Origin: Lachnoanaerobaculum umeaense
Lineage (GTDB): Bacteria > Bacillota > Clostridia > Lachnospirales > Lachnospiraceae
Assembly (NCBI RefSeq): GCF_003589745.1
Contig: NZ_CP032364.1
Location: forward strand, 2,170,001 to 2,234,000
Direction of reading: 5' to 3'
Length of the DNA stretch: 64,000 nt
Numbering within the stretch: position 1 is the first letter of the stretch; each line of letters starts with the position of its first letter. Shown here piece after piece: positions 18,966 to 28,531 of the stretch. Both the position numbers and the translations under genes were made by a program. The notes below the pieces were generated by a model, which was given only the letters and a program-made list of their open reading frames with translations, was not told the origin of the DNA and searched no databases.

Positions 18966-19328
18966 ATTGGACGTACATATAATGATTATAAGATATACAT
19001 TGATGACAATCCGAATGCTCTTATAACTCAAATGGATACAGTCTATAACGACGAAACCACTAGACCATTTATTCAGACTTTCAAATTTATTCCATCAGGC
19101 ATCTTATTCGCACTATATCAAACTGAAAAAACATCCTCTGCTATGAAAGATGGAGTAAATACATTAGAGACTATTCTTGGCAAAGATGTATTTAGAAAAT
19201 ATGTAAATGTTTTACTAACTGATAGAGGTTGTGAATTTTATGCAGCAAAGGATATGGAAACAGATATTGATGGCTCCACACGCACTAGGGTATTCTATTG
19301 TAATCCTATGCAAATGTATCTCTTTTAA
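18966..19328 (+). pseudogene. IS30-family transposase fragment
   Basis: The frame IGRTYNDYKIYIDDNPNALI ... MDTVYNDETTRPFIQTFKF ... VNVLLTDRGCEFYAAKDME ... RTRVFYCNPMQ is the central part of an IS30 transposase, including two of the catalytic acidic residues. N- and C-terminal parts are missing. The frame is open from about 18966; the ATG at 19032 is internal. Confidence 0.82.
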
Positions 19329-19400
19329 AAGATAAAATTCAGTACCTCTATCATATGCTGTACACACTATCTCAACTTTTAAACAGCTAACTTTACACTA

Positions 19401-21458
19401 TCATTCACTCATAAACTGTTCGTTCTTCTGCAATGCCTCCACTATTTCCTTTGGTGCCTTGCTTCTATATATTGTACTCCAAGATTTGATCAGGTTTTCT
19501 GATGTAACAAATACAGGTTCAACTGCAATAAAAGAAGGAACTGCTTTTCCAAGCAAAGCATTTGCTCCACATAAAGCAGCTGCCTGGCCCTCTTCAAAAG
19601 GCTGCTGTGCACTTAATACCTTTATACATCCTCCTTTAGCCATATCTAAGGCAACCATAAAATCAAGATCAGATGTTGCTACCGCAATATCCTCTCTGTT
19701 TATGTCATGAAGTGCTTCCACAACCCTTATTGCCGGTCCCTCCCATGAAACATATATTCCGTCAATTTCCGGATGCCATCTCAGAAGTTCCTTAGTCTTC
19801 TCATATTCATCTTTTTTAGAAAATACTTCTGTCGCACAAATATTCAATTCAGGATATTCTTCTCTTATAATTTGTTCCACAGCTAAATCTCTCTGATTTG
19901 TGGCATAGAATTGATGTCCATATCGAATTATACCGATATTTTTCTTATGATTTAAAAGTAAATAATCTCCCAGACCTCTACCTATATTTCTTCCATTACT
20001 GCGTTCATTAACATTAATACAAGATACATATCCTGTTCCCTCAAAACCGTCAGGAACATGTCCCATAAATACCAGTTTTGTCTTTGTCCTTATTACTTCT
20101 TTAAATACATCCTGCGTCATTGTATGGTTTACCGGAAATGCAATCATAATATCAGGTTCCAGCATTAAAAGACTTTGTATTTGTTTTCTTTGCATAGAAA
20201 AATCCATCTGACATCCCATTACAGCAATTATAGTAATACCAAGTCTGTCAAAAACATCTCTAACCCCCTTCTCATGCAATTTCATAAAGGAAGCTCCAAT
20301 ATAATGATATACAATAACCGCAGTATATCTTTTCATTCTGCAAATATCCATTTCCTTTTCTGTTAAAGATAGTGTATACATATCCGCACTTTTTTCTCCA
20401 AATGGTCCTCTTGCTGCACCGGTAATTGAATCTCTAATAATCATTTTAGCCGGTATAAATATTGGGGAAGATTTTTTAAAAACCACCTCAAATTTATCAT
20501 TTTCTGATAATTCTTTTATTCTATTAAGCATAAGTTCCGCCGATTTTTCTGCAATAAGTTCAAAGTCATTTTCAGCCATAGAAAGAGAAGGATTTAGATA
20601 TGATGCACTGTCCTCATTTCCAAAGCACATAATTGATAAATCTTTCGGACATCTGACATTTCTCTTCATCATATAACGATATACTCTATAAATATAATCA
20701 GAATCTGCAATTAAAAGTGTACTTGGAGCATCATCTCTGCCTAATAGCTCTGACAGCATACCAGATATACTTTTCTCAGAGCTGTCTTTATGCAGTACAT
20801 ATTGCTTTTTAATTTTAATTCCACCATCTTGAAGAGCTTTTTCATATCCTTGTAAGAAGTCCTTATTATAACTCTTTAATAAATCTCCCATAAGTATAGC
20901 TATTTTTTCATGGCCACTTCTAATAAAATGAAGTGTACAATCGTATGCTGTTTTATATATATCTGTTGATACTCTGTCAAATGCAGAGTCATCCACCTCA
21001 TTTCCAATTGCCACACAAGGAATATTTAATGAGCGAACTATTTTTTGAATATATAATTTATCAGTTCTAACAGAAACAAAAACACCTATAATTTCTTCAT
21101 TTCCACTCAATAACTTGTTGACAATATCCATTTCTAATTCAGTGTTACAATTTAAACGGATAATGGTATAGCCCTTATCTTCAACCAATGACTTAAGCTT
21201 ACTCCAAACACTACTTACATATTTATCATCTTCATACTGACAAATATATAGTAATATTCCTTTTTGAGATTTATATATATTTTCACGAATTTTTTTTTGT
21301 CTTCTAACAACAAATTTGGGTGGAAAATCAGCGTTCATTATTGCCTGCTCTACCTTTTCCACAAGCTCAGGGCTTACATATCTTGTTTTATTTATTACAT
21401 GTGAAACTGTTGCAGTAGATACTCCTGCCATTTTGGCTATATCTTTTATGGATGCCAT
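19401..21458 (-). CDS. LacI-type regulator with two periplasmic-binding-type sensor domains
   Basis: A 685-residue transcription factor, about twice the usual LacI length. Residues 1-50 are the LacI helix-turn-helix (IKDIAKMAGVSTATVSHVIN). Residues about 70-345 are the usual LacI sensor domain. Residues about 375-685 form a second binding-protein domain that aligns along its length with the operon's binding protein at 26294-27484: both have TNQRD after a similar strand, then IDGIYVSW/IDGIYASW, then a glutamine-Q-P/M-P-(F/Y) segment and the same C-terminal helix. It lies downstream of the sugar operon, separated by a terminator, with its own promoter region and an inverted repeat. RBS AGGAGA lies four bases before the ATG. 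It likely controls the operon through the ATTTRCGYAAAT palindromes (inference). Confidence 0.88.
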   Translation of the reverse strand: MASIKDIAKMAGVSTATVSHVINKTRYVSPELVEKVEQAIMNADFPPKFVVRRQKKIRENIYKSQKGILLYICQYEDDKYVSSVWSKLKSLVEDKGYTIIRLNCNTELEMDIVNKLLSGNEEIIGVFVSVRTDKLYIQKIVRSLNIPCVAIGNEVDDSAFDRVSTDIYKTAYDCTLHFIRSGHEKIAILMGDLLKSYNKDFLQGYEKALQDGGIKIKKQYVLHKDSSEKSISGMLSELLGRDDAPSTLLIADSDYIYRVYRYMMKRNVRCPKDLSIMCFGNEDSASYLNPSLSMAENDFELIAEKSAELMLNRIKELSENDKFEVVFKKSSPIFIPAKMIIRDSITGAARGPFGEKSADMYTLSLTEKEMDICRMKRYTAVIVYHYIGASFMKLHEKGVRDVFDRLGITIIAVMGCQMDFSMQRKQIQSLLMLEPDIMIAFPVNHTMTQDVFKEVIRTKTKLVFMGHVPDGFEGTGYVSCINVNERSNGRNIGRGLGDYLLLNHKKNIGIIRYGHQFYATNQRDLAVEQIIREEYPELNICATEVFSKKDEYEKTKELLRWHPEIDGIYVSWEGPAIRVVEALHDINREDIAVATSDLDFMVALDMAKGGCIKVLSAQQPFEEGQAAALCGANALLGKAVPSFIAVEPVFVTSENLIKSWSTIYRSKAPKEIVEALQKNEQFMSE

Positions 21459-21524
21459 ATTTTCTCCTATTTCAAAATATTATCTGTCCTGAAGTAGTTC
21501 CCTTGCATTATATAAGGCTTTGAT

Positions 21525-21553
21525 TTACAAATTGGTACAAACTTAATTTGTAA
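21525..21553 (-). promoter_or_regulatory. inverted repeat before the LacI-type regulator gene
   Basis: TTACAAATT (21525-21533) and AATTTGTAA (21545-21553) form a perfect inverted repeat with an 11-base gap, about 70 bases upstream of the start codon. It differs from the CG-centred palindromes of the operon. A role in control of the regulator gene is a guess. Confidence 0.4.
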
Positions 21554-21618
21554 CTATTATAACATTTAAGCTGTTATTTTTCTATCAAAATCAATATAAG
21601 TAGTATAACCCTTCTGTC

Positions 21619-21652
21619 AAAAAAGGCACTGAAACAATATGTATCAGTGCCT
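21619..21652 (-). terminator. intrinsic terminator of the sugar operon
   Basis: On the minus strand GGCACTGA (21644-21651) and TCAGTGCC (21625-21632) form an eight-pair stem followed by six Ts. It lies between the last operon gene (stop at 21687) and the regulator gene. Confidence 0.87.
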
Positions 21653-21686
21653 TACTATTATATTCTAAATAGTACTTTTTAAAAAA

Positions 21687-22601
21687 TTATATAACAAAAT
21701 TTGTCATATATTTTTTTGAAAGTTTTAAAGAATCGATAGTTTTCTCTTTTGAACCTTCAAAATATTTATCTTCTATTTCTATACAAGTGTATCCATCATA
21801 GCCAATATCAGTTAAAGCAGATACATATTTACCCCAATCAACATCTCCATAACCAGGTATCTTAGGTGACATAAACTCTAGAGGATATGCCATTACACCA
21901 ACTTTATTCAATTTGTCACGATAAAGCTTTATATCCTTAAAATGAACATGGAAAATCTTATCCTTAAATTCATAAATTGGTTTTATATAATCTATCATTT
22001 GCCATACAAAATGAGATGGATCATAGTTGATACCAAGGTTGTCGCTTGAAATAATATCGAAGACTTTTTTCCAGATAGCCGGTGTTGTCATCAAATTCTG
22101 TCCTCCTGGCCACTGGTCCGGACCAAATAACATAGGACAGTTTTCAATTGCCACTTTCACTCCACATTCTTCAGCGAGCTTAATAATAGGTGGCCATACT
22201 TCCTTTACAAGTTGTAGATTATCTTCAACCGTCTTAGTCTGATCTCTTCCTATAAAGGTTGTGACCATATTAACACCAAGTTTACTACTAAACTGTATTA
22301 CCTTCTTTAAATGTTCTACGGCTACAGTTCTTTTCTCCAAATCTCCATCTAAAGGATTAGGATAGTATGCAAGAGATGAGATTTCTACTCCCTTAGTTTT
22401 GCAAATATTCTTTATATATTCTACATAGGAATCATCAGTATTTTCTACATCAATATGACTTACACCTGCATATCTTCTCTCTGCTTTACCTTTGGGCCAA
22501 CAAGCTACTTCAACACATTGGTATCCCAAGTCAGCCGCTATATCCATCATTTCTTCGAAATCACTTTTATCAAGTATAGCACTTACAAAACCTATTTTCA
22601 T
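21687..22601 (-). CDS. sugar phosphate isomerase/epimerase-type TIM-barrel protein
   Basis: Xylose-isomerase-like (AP endonuclease 2 family) barrel of about 304 residues. Metal-site residues appear in order: Glu in VAIENCP, Asp/His in NYDPSHFVWQ, His in HVHFKDIK and Glu in CIEIED. Start set at the ATG 22599-22601, which overlaps the preceding stop (ATGA); the longer frame from 22616 starts on TTG inside the upstream gene and has no RBS. Last gene of the operon. Members of this family act as isomerases, epimerases, dehydratases or lyases on sugars and keto-sugars, so the reaction cannot be named. Confidence 0.85.
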   Translation of the reverse strand: MKIGFVSAILDKSDFEEMMDIAADLGYQCVEVACWPKGKAERRYAGVSHIDVENTDDSYVEYIKNICKTKGVEISSLAYYPNPLDGDLEKRTVAVEHLKKVIQFSSKLGVNMVTTFIGRDQTKTVEDNLQLVKEVWPPIIKLAEECGVKVAIENCPMLFGPDQWPGGQNLMTTPAIWKKVFDIISSDNLGINYDPSHFVWQMIDYIKPIYEFKDKIFHVHFKDIKLYRDKLNKVGVMAYPLEFMSPKIPGYGDVDWGKYVSALTDIGYDGYTCIEIEDKYFEGSKEKTIDSLKLSKKYMTNFVI

Positions 22602-23773
22602 TTCACCTGTACCCAAGCTTTCTTCTCATTTGATTCAAGAACCGCCTCACAAACTCTATCAAGCTGATATCCTACTGTAAAGCTTGTAGTTGGCTGATAT
22701 CCACCCTCTACTGCCTTTGCAAACTCATATGCTTCAATTGCCTTAAGCTCACCATAACCAATGTTCATTCCAGGTATATTCCAAGTTACATCTCCATGTG
22801 GGTTTGCCGGACCTGTATATATCTTTCTGAAGCCTCTCTCTCCATCATTGTCTTCCATACCATAGCATACTTCAAGCTCATTTAGACGCTCATAGTTCCA
22901 TGTAAGTGAACCCTTTGTTCCGTGAACCTCAACTGTAAGGTAGTTATTACGTCCCCAAGCCATTCTTGTTGCTTCTACACTACCGATTGCACCGCTGTCG
23001 AATTTGCAAAGTACTGATACCTCATCATCAACATCTACAACCTGCTTCTTTGCATCATCACCAAGCTTTACAGTTCCCAAAAGGTCTACTCCGCCTTCCT
23101 GAACAGGACGCTCATTTATGTATGTCTTTACCATTGATACTACATCTGTTACATTGCCTGCAAGATACTGTGCAATATCAAGTGCATGTGTAAAGATATC
23201 ACCAAGTGTACCTGCACCTGCTGTTTCTTTTACAAAACGCCATGACAATGGAGATCTTGGATCTGCAGACCAACTCTGCAAATACTGTGCGCGCACATTT
23301 GTGATTTCTCCAAGTCTACCACTTTCGATAATCTTTTTAGCTTCATCTATTGCAGGAACTCTTCTATACTGATATCCGCACATAGACACAATGCCCTTCT
23401 TTGCAGCTTCCTCTGCAGCTTCTGCCATAGCCTTAGCATCTTCTGTCTTTGTTGCAATAGGCTTTTCACAAATAACATGCTTTCCTGCCTTTAAAGCTGC
23501 TATTGAAATTTCTGCATGAGAATCATTTGGTGTACATACACAAACTATATCGATCTCCGGATCATTTACAATGTCCATATAATCTGTACAAGCTTTTTCA
23601 AAAGAGAAACGCTCCTTAAAATCCTCAGCAATCTCAGGTACTATGTCACACACTGTTTTAAATACCGGTACATAAGGTGCATCTGTAAATAATTTAGGCA
23701 TATTGGAAAGTGCAACACAATGTGCTTTCCCCATAAATCCTGCTCCTACAACTCCTACTTTTTTGATCTTCAT
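22598..23773 (-). CDS. Gfo/Idh/MocA family sugar dehydrogenase
   Basis: 391-residue NAD(P)-dependent oxidoreductase. N-terminal Rossmann fold with VGVVGAGFMGKAH (7-19), then CVCTPNDSHAEI and the conserved catalytic-site segment CEKPIAT. The C-terminal half is the alpha/beta domain with the GDIFTHALDIAQYLAG substrate-site motif (His as likely catalytic base). Larger than its partner at 29254, so probably a different substrate position or intermediate. Second of the two dehydrogenases of this operon. Confidence 0.9.
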   Translation of the reverse strand: MKIKKVGVVGAGFMGKAHCVALSNMPKLFTDAPYVPVFKTVCDIVPEIAEDFKERFSFEKACTDYMDIVNDPEIDIVCVCTPNDSHAEISIAALKAGKHVICEKPIATKTEDAKAMAEAAEEAAKKGIVSMCGYQYRRVPAIDEAKKIIESGRLGEITNVRAQYLQSWSADPRSPLSWRFVKETAGAGTLGDIFTHALDIAQYLAGNVTDVVSMVKTYINERPVQEGGVDLLGTVKLGDDAKKQVVDVDDEVSVLCKFDSGAIGSVEATRMAWGRNNYLTVEVHGTKGSLTWNYERLNELEVCYGMEDNDGERGFRKIYTGPANPHGDVTWNIPGMNIGYGELKAIEAYEFAKAVEGGYQPTTSFTVGYQLDRVCEAVLESNEKKAWVQVK

Positions 23774-23805
23774 TACCTTTACCTCCTAAAGTATTTTAAA
23801 TTTTA

Positions 23806-24765
23806 TTATTTTCTTTTTTTATTTTGAACAATATTACTTAAAGCAACTGCGAAAATAATAATTGCTCCGTTTACAATTTTCTGCTGAGCAGATGAAAGTC
23901 CTGCTAAGATTAAAGCATTATTAATCATTCCCATCAAGAGTGAACCTGCAAGTGCACCTATCATAGATCCTGTTCCTCCGGACATTGCCGCTCCTCCAAG
24001 TACTACAGATGCAATTACTGACATTTCATCTCCATCTCCAAATGAGTATCTACCTGATTGCATTCTTCCGGCATACATTATTCCGGCAAATGCTGAAAAT
24101 GCTCCTGACATCATAAAAATTGTCATTTTGATTTTTTCAGTCTTCAAACCTGAATATTTTGCTGCAAGCTCATTTCCTCCGGTTGCGAGTGCATGACGTC
24201 CAAAGCGTGTCTTATTAAACAATACAAATCCTATAATATAGAAAACTATTGTCCATAAAATTAGAACTGATACTCCACCAATATAGCCTGTTCCAAATAT
24301 TGTGTTGAAAACTTGATTTTTAATCGGAACAGCAGCTGTATCTGTTATCCACATAGCCATTCCACGAATAACCTGCATCATACCAAGTGTAGCTAAAAAT
24401 GATGGTAACTTAAGCTTTGTAACAAGCAAACCATTTATACATCCTACAAATATTCCAAATAGTAATGACAATACGATAGCAAGGAAAATACTATTTGTGG
24501 CCTGTAGTACAAGTGCTGAAAACATTGCACTCATTGCAGCTGTGGAGCCTACGGTCAAATCTATCTGTCCTGCTCCAAGAACAAATACTCCTGCAACGGC
24601 CATCACAGAAACCATTGCTGTTTGCCTTAATATGTTAAGCAAATTTCCTGAAGCAATGAAGCCTTTACCACCTAATACAATTGAGAAAAATATAAATACT
24701 ATCCCAAGGACAATATATACAGTAAATTTGCTCATCTCAAACTTCTTATGGCTTTTGGATTGCAT
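23806..24765 (-). CDS. ribose-type ABC transporter permease
   Basis: 319-residue inner-membrane permease of the RbsC family, with about eight to ten hydrophobic helices, the motif GQIDLTVGSTAAMSAM and the ATPase-contact loop GGNELAAKYSGLKTEKIK. The ATG at 24765 has GAGGAGG upstream and lies 20 bases inside the ATPase gene. It works with the ATPase and binding protein encoded just upstream. Confidence 0.92.
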   Translation of the reverse strand: MQSKSHKKFEMSKFTVYIVLGIVFIFFSIVLGGKGFIASGNLLNILRQTAMVSVMAVAGVFVLGAGQIDLTVGSTAAMSAMFSALVLQATNSIFLAIVLSLLFGIFVGCINGLLVTKLKLPSFLATLGMMQVIRGMAMWITDTAAVPIKNQVFNTIFGTGYIGGVSVLILWTIVFYIIGFVLFNKTRFGRHALATGGNELAAKYSGLKTEKIKMTIFMMSGAFSAFAGIMYAGRMQSGRYSFGDGDEMSVIASVVLGGAAMSGGTGSMIGALAGSLLMGMINNALILAGLSSAQQKIVNGAIIIFAVALSNIVQNKKRK

Positions 24766-26251
24766 TCTGTAATTCCTCCTCTAATTTAATATCTTTTCTA
24801 CTTATCATTCCTGTAATTCGCCCATCATAGAGTATAATTATTCGATCACATATTGCCATCATTTCGGCAAGCTCAGAAGATACGAAGATTACTCCACAAC
24901 CTTGATCTGCAAAACTTCTTACTATTTCAAGTATTTCCCCTTTTGCACCTATGTCTACTCCGGCAGTAGGCTCATCAAGCATAATTACTTTAGGACAAGT
25001 ATTCATCCACTTAGCTATTACTATTTTCTGCTGGTTTCCACCAGATAAAAGGCCTATTTCCTGATCCATATGCTCTGCCTTAACACCAAACTTTTTAATG
25101 TTATCTTCAACAAGAGCACATTCTTTCTTATCATCATTGAATATACCTTTGATGCTCAATCTATCCAGAATAGGTAGGACTGCATTATCTTTTATCGAAT
25201 GCATCAATACAAGTCCTTCTTTTCTCCTGTCTTCCGGAATAAAAGCAAATCCATTCTTTATAGCATCAGTAGGATTTTTTATATGAACTTCCTTATCATC
25301 CAGCGTTACTGTTCCGCCTTCTTTCTTTCTCAATCCAAATAAGCTCTCAAGAATCTCTGTTCTACCGCTTCCCATCAAGCCGGCAAAACCAACAATCTCA
25401 CCATGTTTTAATGAAAATGAAATATCATTTATTTTCTCATTTACTTTTAAATGTTCTACCTTCAGTACATCTTTAGCATTTTCATCATGTTTTCGTTCAA
25501 CCCACTCAAACTTATGACCTTTACCAGAAGTTCCTCCCATCATATAGGACACTATCTTATCTAATGTCATGTCCTTTATATCCTGAGTAGTTACATGCTC
25601 ACCATCTTTAAGAATTGTAATACTGTCACAAATACTTAAAATCTCATTCATACGATGGGATATATAGACCATTGAAACTCCTTCATTTTTCAGCTGTGTT
25701 ATTATCTCAAATAAACGCTTTGTTTCTGAATCCGAAAGAGCAGCTGTCGGTTCATCAAAAACAAGAATTTTAGCATCTTTTGAAACTGCTTTTGCAATTT
25801 CAACCATCTGACTCATTCCTACACTCAATTCAGACACAACTGTTGATGGAGAGATGTCCATTCCAAGACGATGCAAAATCTGACTTGTCTTTTCATTCAT
25901 TGCTTTCACATCTCTAACACCATTTTTAACAATTTCTGTACCAAGGAAAATATTCTCTGCTACTGTCATTGTTTGCACAAGTGAAAGTTCCTGGAAAATC
26001 ATTGCAATGCCTTGCTCTTTAGCATCCAAAGGTTTTTCTATTACAGTCTCTTTCCCATCAATGAAAATCTTTCCCTCATCATGTGTATACACTCCTGTCA
26101 TTATCTTCATCAATGTGGATTTACCTGCACCATTGCCTCCTGCAAGTGCATGAACTTCCCCATGTTTTAATTCAAATTGCACATTCTTAAGTACTTTAGC
26201 ATCACCAAATGACTTGCAGATGCCTTCCATCTTTAATACTGTGTTTTCCAT
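24746..26251 (-). CDS. sugar ABC transporter ATPase (RbsA/MglA type)
   Basis: 501 residues with two ATP-binding cassettes. First cassette: Walker A GGNGAGKS (about 38-45), signature LSVGMSQM, Walker B ILVFDEP. Second: GLMGSGRTE, signature LSGGNQQKIV and VIMLDEPTAGVD. The degenerate second Walker A is usual for the family. Energises the permease encoded just downstream. Confidence 0.94.
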   Translation of the reverse strand: MENTVLKMEGICKSFGDAKVLKNVQFELKHGEVHALAGGNGAGKSTLMKIMTGVYTHDEGKIFIDGKETVIEKPLDAKEQGIAMIFQELSLVQTMTVAENIFLGTEIVKNGVRDVKAMNEKTSQILHRLGMDISPSTVVSELSVGMSQMVEIAKAVSKDAKILVFDEPTAALSDSETKRLFEIITQLKNEGVSMVYISHRMNEILSICDSITILKDGEHVTTQDIKDMTLDKIVSYMMGGTSGKGHKFEWVERKHDENAKDVLKVEHLKVNEKINDISFSLKHGEIVGFAGLMGSGRTEILESLFGLRKKEGGTVTLDDKEVHIKNPTDAIKNGFAFIPEDRRKEGLVLMHSIKDNAVLPILDRLSIKGIFNDDKKECALVEDNIKKFGVKAEHMDQEIGLLSGGNQQKIVIAKWMNTCPKVIMLDEPTAGVDIGAKGEILEIVRSFADQGCGVIFVSSELAEMMAICDRIIILYDGRITGMISRKDIKLEEELQNAIQKP

Positions 26252-26293
26252 TCTATCCCCTTAAAATTAAATCAGGCACTTATCTTATTTTTC

Positions 26294-27484
26294 TTACTTG
26301 TCTGCTTCTACAAGCCAGCTAGGAGCATCTACATGATAAACAGCTTTATATGCATCAAGTACATTTTCCTTATCTACCATCATTGCAGGACATACAACAT
26401 ACTCTGGTGTGCTCTCTCCTATTAATGATAATGCTGCAAGTTTAGTCTCTGCAACACCCTGATCATAAGGCATCTGTGCACCTACGCCCACTACTGTGCC
26501 TTTAGCAATTTCAAGTGCGATATTGTTTCCAAGGTCAATTGCTACTAAAGCAATTTGTCCTTCTTTTCCTGCAGCTCTTACAGATGAAAGTATTCCTTCC
26601 ATAGGTATATCCCATGAAGCATAAATTCCATCAATATTAGGGAACTGAGTTAATATAGCATCAGCCTGCTCATTACAGCCATTCTCATCTGTAAATCCTT
26701 GTTCTACTACAATCTCAATATTTGGGAATTCACTTTTTAAAGTATCTCTGAAGCCAGCATCTCTCTGATTTGTAACAAAGAAATCTGCATCATAGTATAC
26801 CATTCCAACTTTTCCGCTACCGTTTAACTTGTTACCAAGCAATCTTGCAGCAACAACTCCGTTTCCATAGCTATCAGCAGATACACAAGATACATAATCT
26901 TTTCCGCCCACCATATCTTCCATAGCATTATCCATAAATACTACTTTAATTCCTGAATCTATTGCTCTCTTGTAAGCATCAGCAGTAGCCACAACATCAG
27001 TTGGTATAGAAATTATTGCATCAGGTTTTAATGCCATTACTGTTTCTATATCTGATACCTGCTTTTCAGCTGAAAAGTTAGCATCTGTTACTGCTACAAC
27101 TTCCATATTCAAATCTGCACAAGTAGCCTTTATAGCATCTAACTGTGCTGTAGCCCAGTCATTTCCGCCATAGTGCATACAAATAGCAACCTTAAAGTTT
27201 CCGGCCTTTATAGCTTCCTTTTGTTCATCACTTATAGTTATTGTATTTGCATCAACTCCCGTCTCACCATGTGGACCTTTAGTCAATATTTGACTGTCTC
27301 CATCTGACTTCTGTGCATCTCCCTCTGTCTTTTGAGCACTTTCTGCGGTACTCTCATCTTTAACTGTCTGTTCTGCCGCTGACTGGCCTGCTTCAGTCTT
27401 ACTACTATCTCCACCTTGTGCACATCCTGTTGCATTTAGCACCATCGCTGCAAGTGCTATTGCTGTTAACGCTTTAATTCTCAT
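26294..27484 (-). CDS. sugar-binding lipoprotein of the ABC transporter
   Basis: 396 residues. N-terminal signal with lipobox NATGC (Cys about 21), then a Ser/Glu/Lys-rich linker to residue 75, then a ribose-binding-type (Peripla_BP_4) domain: MHYGGNDWATAQLDAIKA, KPDAIISIPTD, VVFMDNAMED, IDGIYASWDIP and VVAIDLGNN. Extracellular, membrane anchored. Ligand unknown; xylose-, ribose- and polyol-type sugars are possible. Its binding domain resembles the second sensor domain of the regulator at 19401. Confidence 0.92.
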   Translation of the reverse strand: MRIKALTAIALAAMVLNATGCAQGGDSSKTEAGQSAAEQTVKDESTAESAQKTEGDAQKSDGDSQILTKGPHGETGVDANTITISDEQKEAIKAGNFKVAICMHYGGNDWATAQLDAIKATCADLNMEVVAVTDANFSAEKQVSDIETVMALKPDAIISIPTDVVATADAYKRAIDSGIKVVFMDNAMEDMVGGKDYVSCVSADSYGNGVVAARLLGNKLNGSGKVGMVYYDADFFVTNQRDAGFRDTLKSEFPNIEIVVEQGFTDENGCNEQADAILTQFPNIDGIYASWDIPMEGILSSVRAAGKEGQIALVAIDLGNNIALEIAKGTVVGVGAQMPYDQGVAETKLAALSLIGESTPEYVVCPAMMVDKENVLDAYKAVYHVDAPSWLVEADK

Positions 27485-27519
27485 TTTATACTTTTCTCCT
27501 TAATTCTTTATTTTATATT

Positions 27520-28332
27520 TTATACAAGTTTGTTCTTTAAAAATTCATATGAAATTCTGCAAGCTTCCTTTGCATCACCTGCATATCCATCCACTTCTAC
27601 AAGCCAATCACCATCATAACCTCTGGATTTAACATATGAAATAACTCCATCTAAGTCAACTCTTCCTGTTCCAAGTGGTGCAAATCCCTCATCATTAAGA
27701 TCTTTTAAATGTATCAATGCGATTCTGTCATAATACTTTTTAATAAACTCAAGTGGATCATATCCTCCAGCTAAAAGATGTGCAACATCCGGACAAACCT
27801 TAATATTTGAATATGCCAAAAGCTCATCTATTTCCTTTGGACTCTCTGCAATTGATCCAAGATGTGGATGGAAACATGCAACCAAGCCATACTTATCAGT
27901 AATTTTCTCTAACTCCTCAAGTCCTTCAGATAAAAGTTTTGTATCTCCCGGTCTGATTCCACCTGTTCTTATTGCTCCTCCACAAATTACCAAATAAGTA
28001 ACTCCTGCTTCCTTAGCTGCCTTACACACTTCCTCAACATGAGCCATCTCATCTTCCAAAGCATCTTTATAAATAAAATTGGCACCAATGCATACACTCA
28101 TCATCTGCACATCTGCACTCTTCATCATGTCCTTAAGGCTGTCAATATTATCTGCATAGTTAGTCAAATTTCCATCAAGAACCTCGATATGCTCAAATCC
28201 AATCTCACGAATTGCCTTCATAGCTTCTAAATCATCGCACATTGTTAAATATCTAATGTCTTTAACACTTGTTACCCCTGCTCCTGATCCTACTAAAGGT
28301 CCAAATGCATTTGTCATATAACCTAATCTCAT
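27520..28332 (-). CDS. sugar phosphate isomerase/epimerase-type TIM-barrel protein
   Basis: 270-residue AP-endonuclease-2/IolE-like barrel: starts MRLGYMTNAFG, with GFEHIEVLDG, ACFHPHLGS (metal-site His), VCPDVAHLLAGG and LIHLKDLND, and a closing EVDGYAG. TGGAGG precedes the ATG. It heads the transporter part of the operon after a 199-base gap that holds a palindromic operator, and may be transcribed from a second promoter there. Confidence 0.83.
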   Translation of the reverse strand: MRLGYMTNAFGPLVGSGAGVTSVKDIRYLTMCDDLEAMKAIREIGFEHIEVLDGNLTNYADNIDSLKDMMKSADVQMMSVCIGANFIYKDALEDEMAHVEEVCKAAKEAGVTYLVICGGAIRTGGIRPGDTKLLSEGLEELEKITDKYGLVACFHPHLGSIAESPKEIDELLAYSNIKVCPDVAHLLAGGYDPLEFIKKYYDRIALIHLKDLNDEGFAPLGTGRVDLDGVISYVKSRGYDGDWLVEVDGYAGDAKEACRISYEFLKNKLV

Positions 28333-28373
28333 ACATATCCTCCATTTGTATTTTTTTAATATTTTCTAATATT

Positions 28374-28385
28374 ATTTGCGCAAAT
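28374..28385. promoter_or_regulatory. LacI-type operator, internal to the sugar operon
   Basis: ATTTGCGCAAAT, a perfect 12-bp CG-centred palindrome in the gap between the ThuA-like gene and the TIM-barrel gene. It shares the pattern ATTTRCGYAAAT with the two sites near 30366 and 30512, suggesting the same regulator. Confidence 0.6.
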
Positions 28386-28531
28386 TTTTTAGTATCTTGT
28401 TTAATAAACATACTACTTTTCATTGTTTTTTATCAGTATTGTTTGTTTATTATTTATAATATTCGCTATATCTTTGAATATTTTATCCAATAGTGTTTAC
28501 AGCTCATTTATATTCGAACTATAGATTTTTA

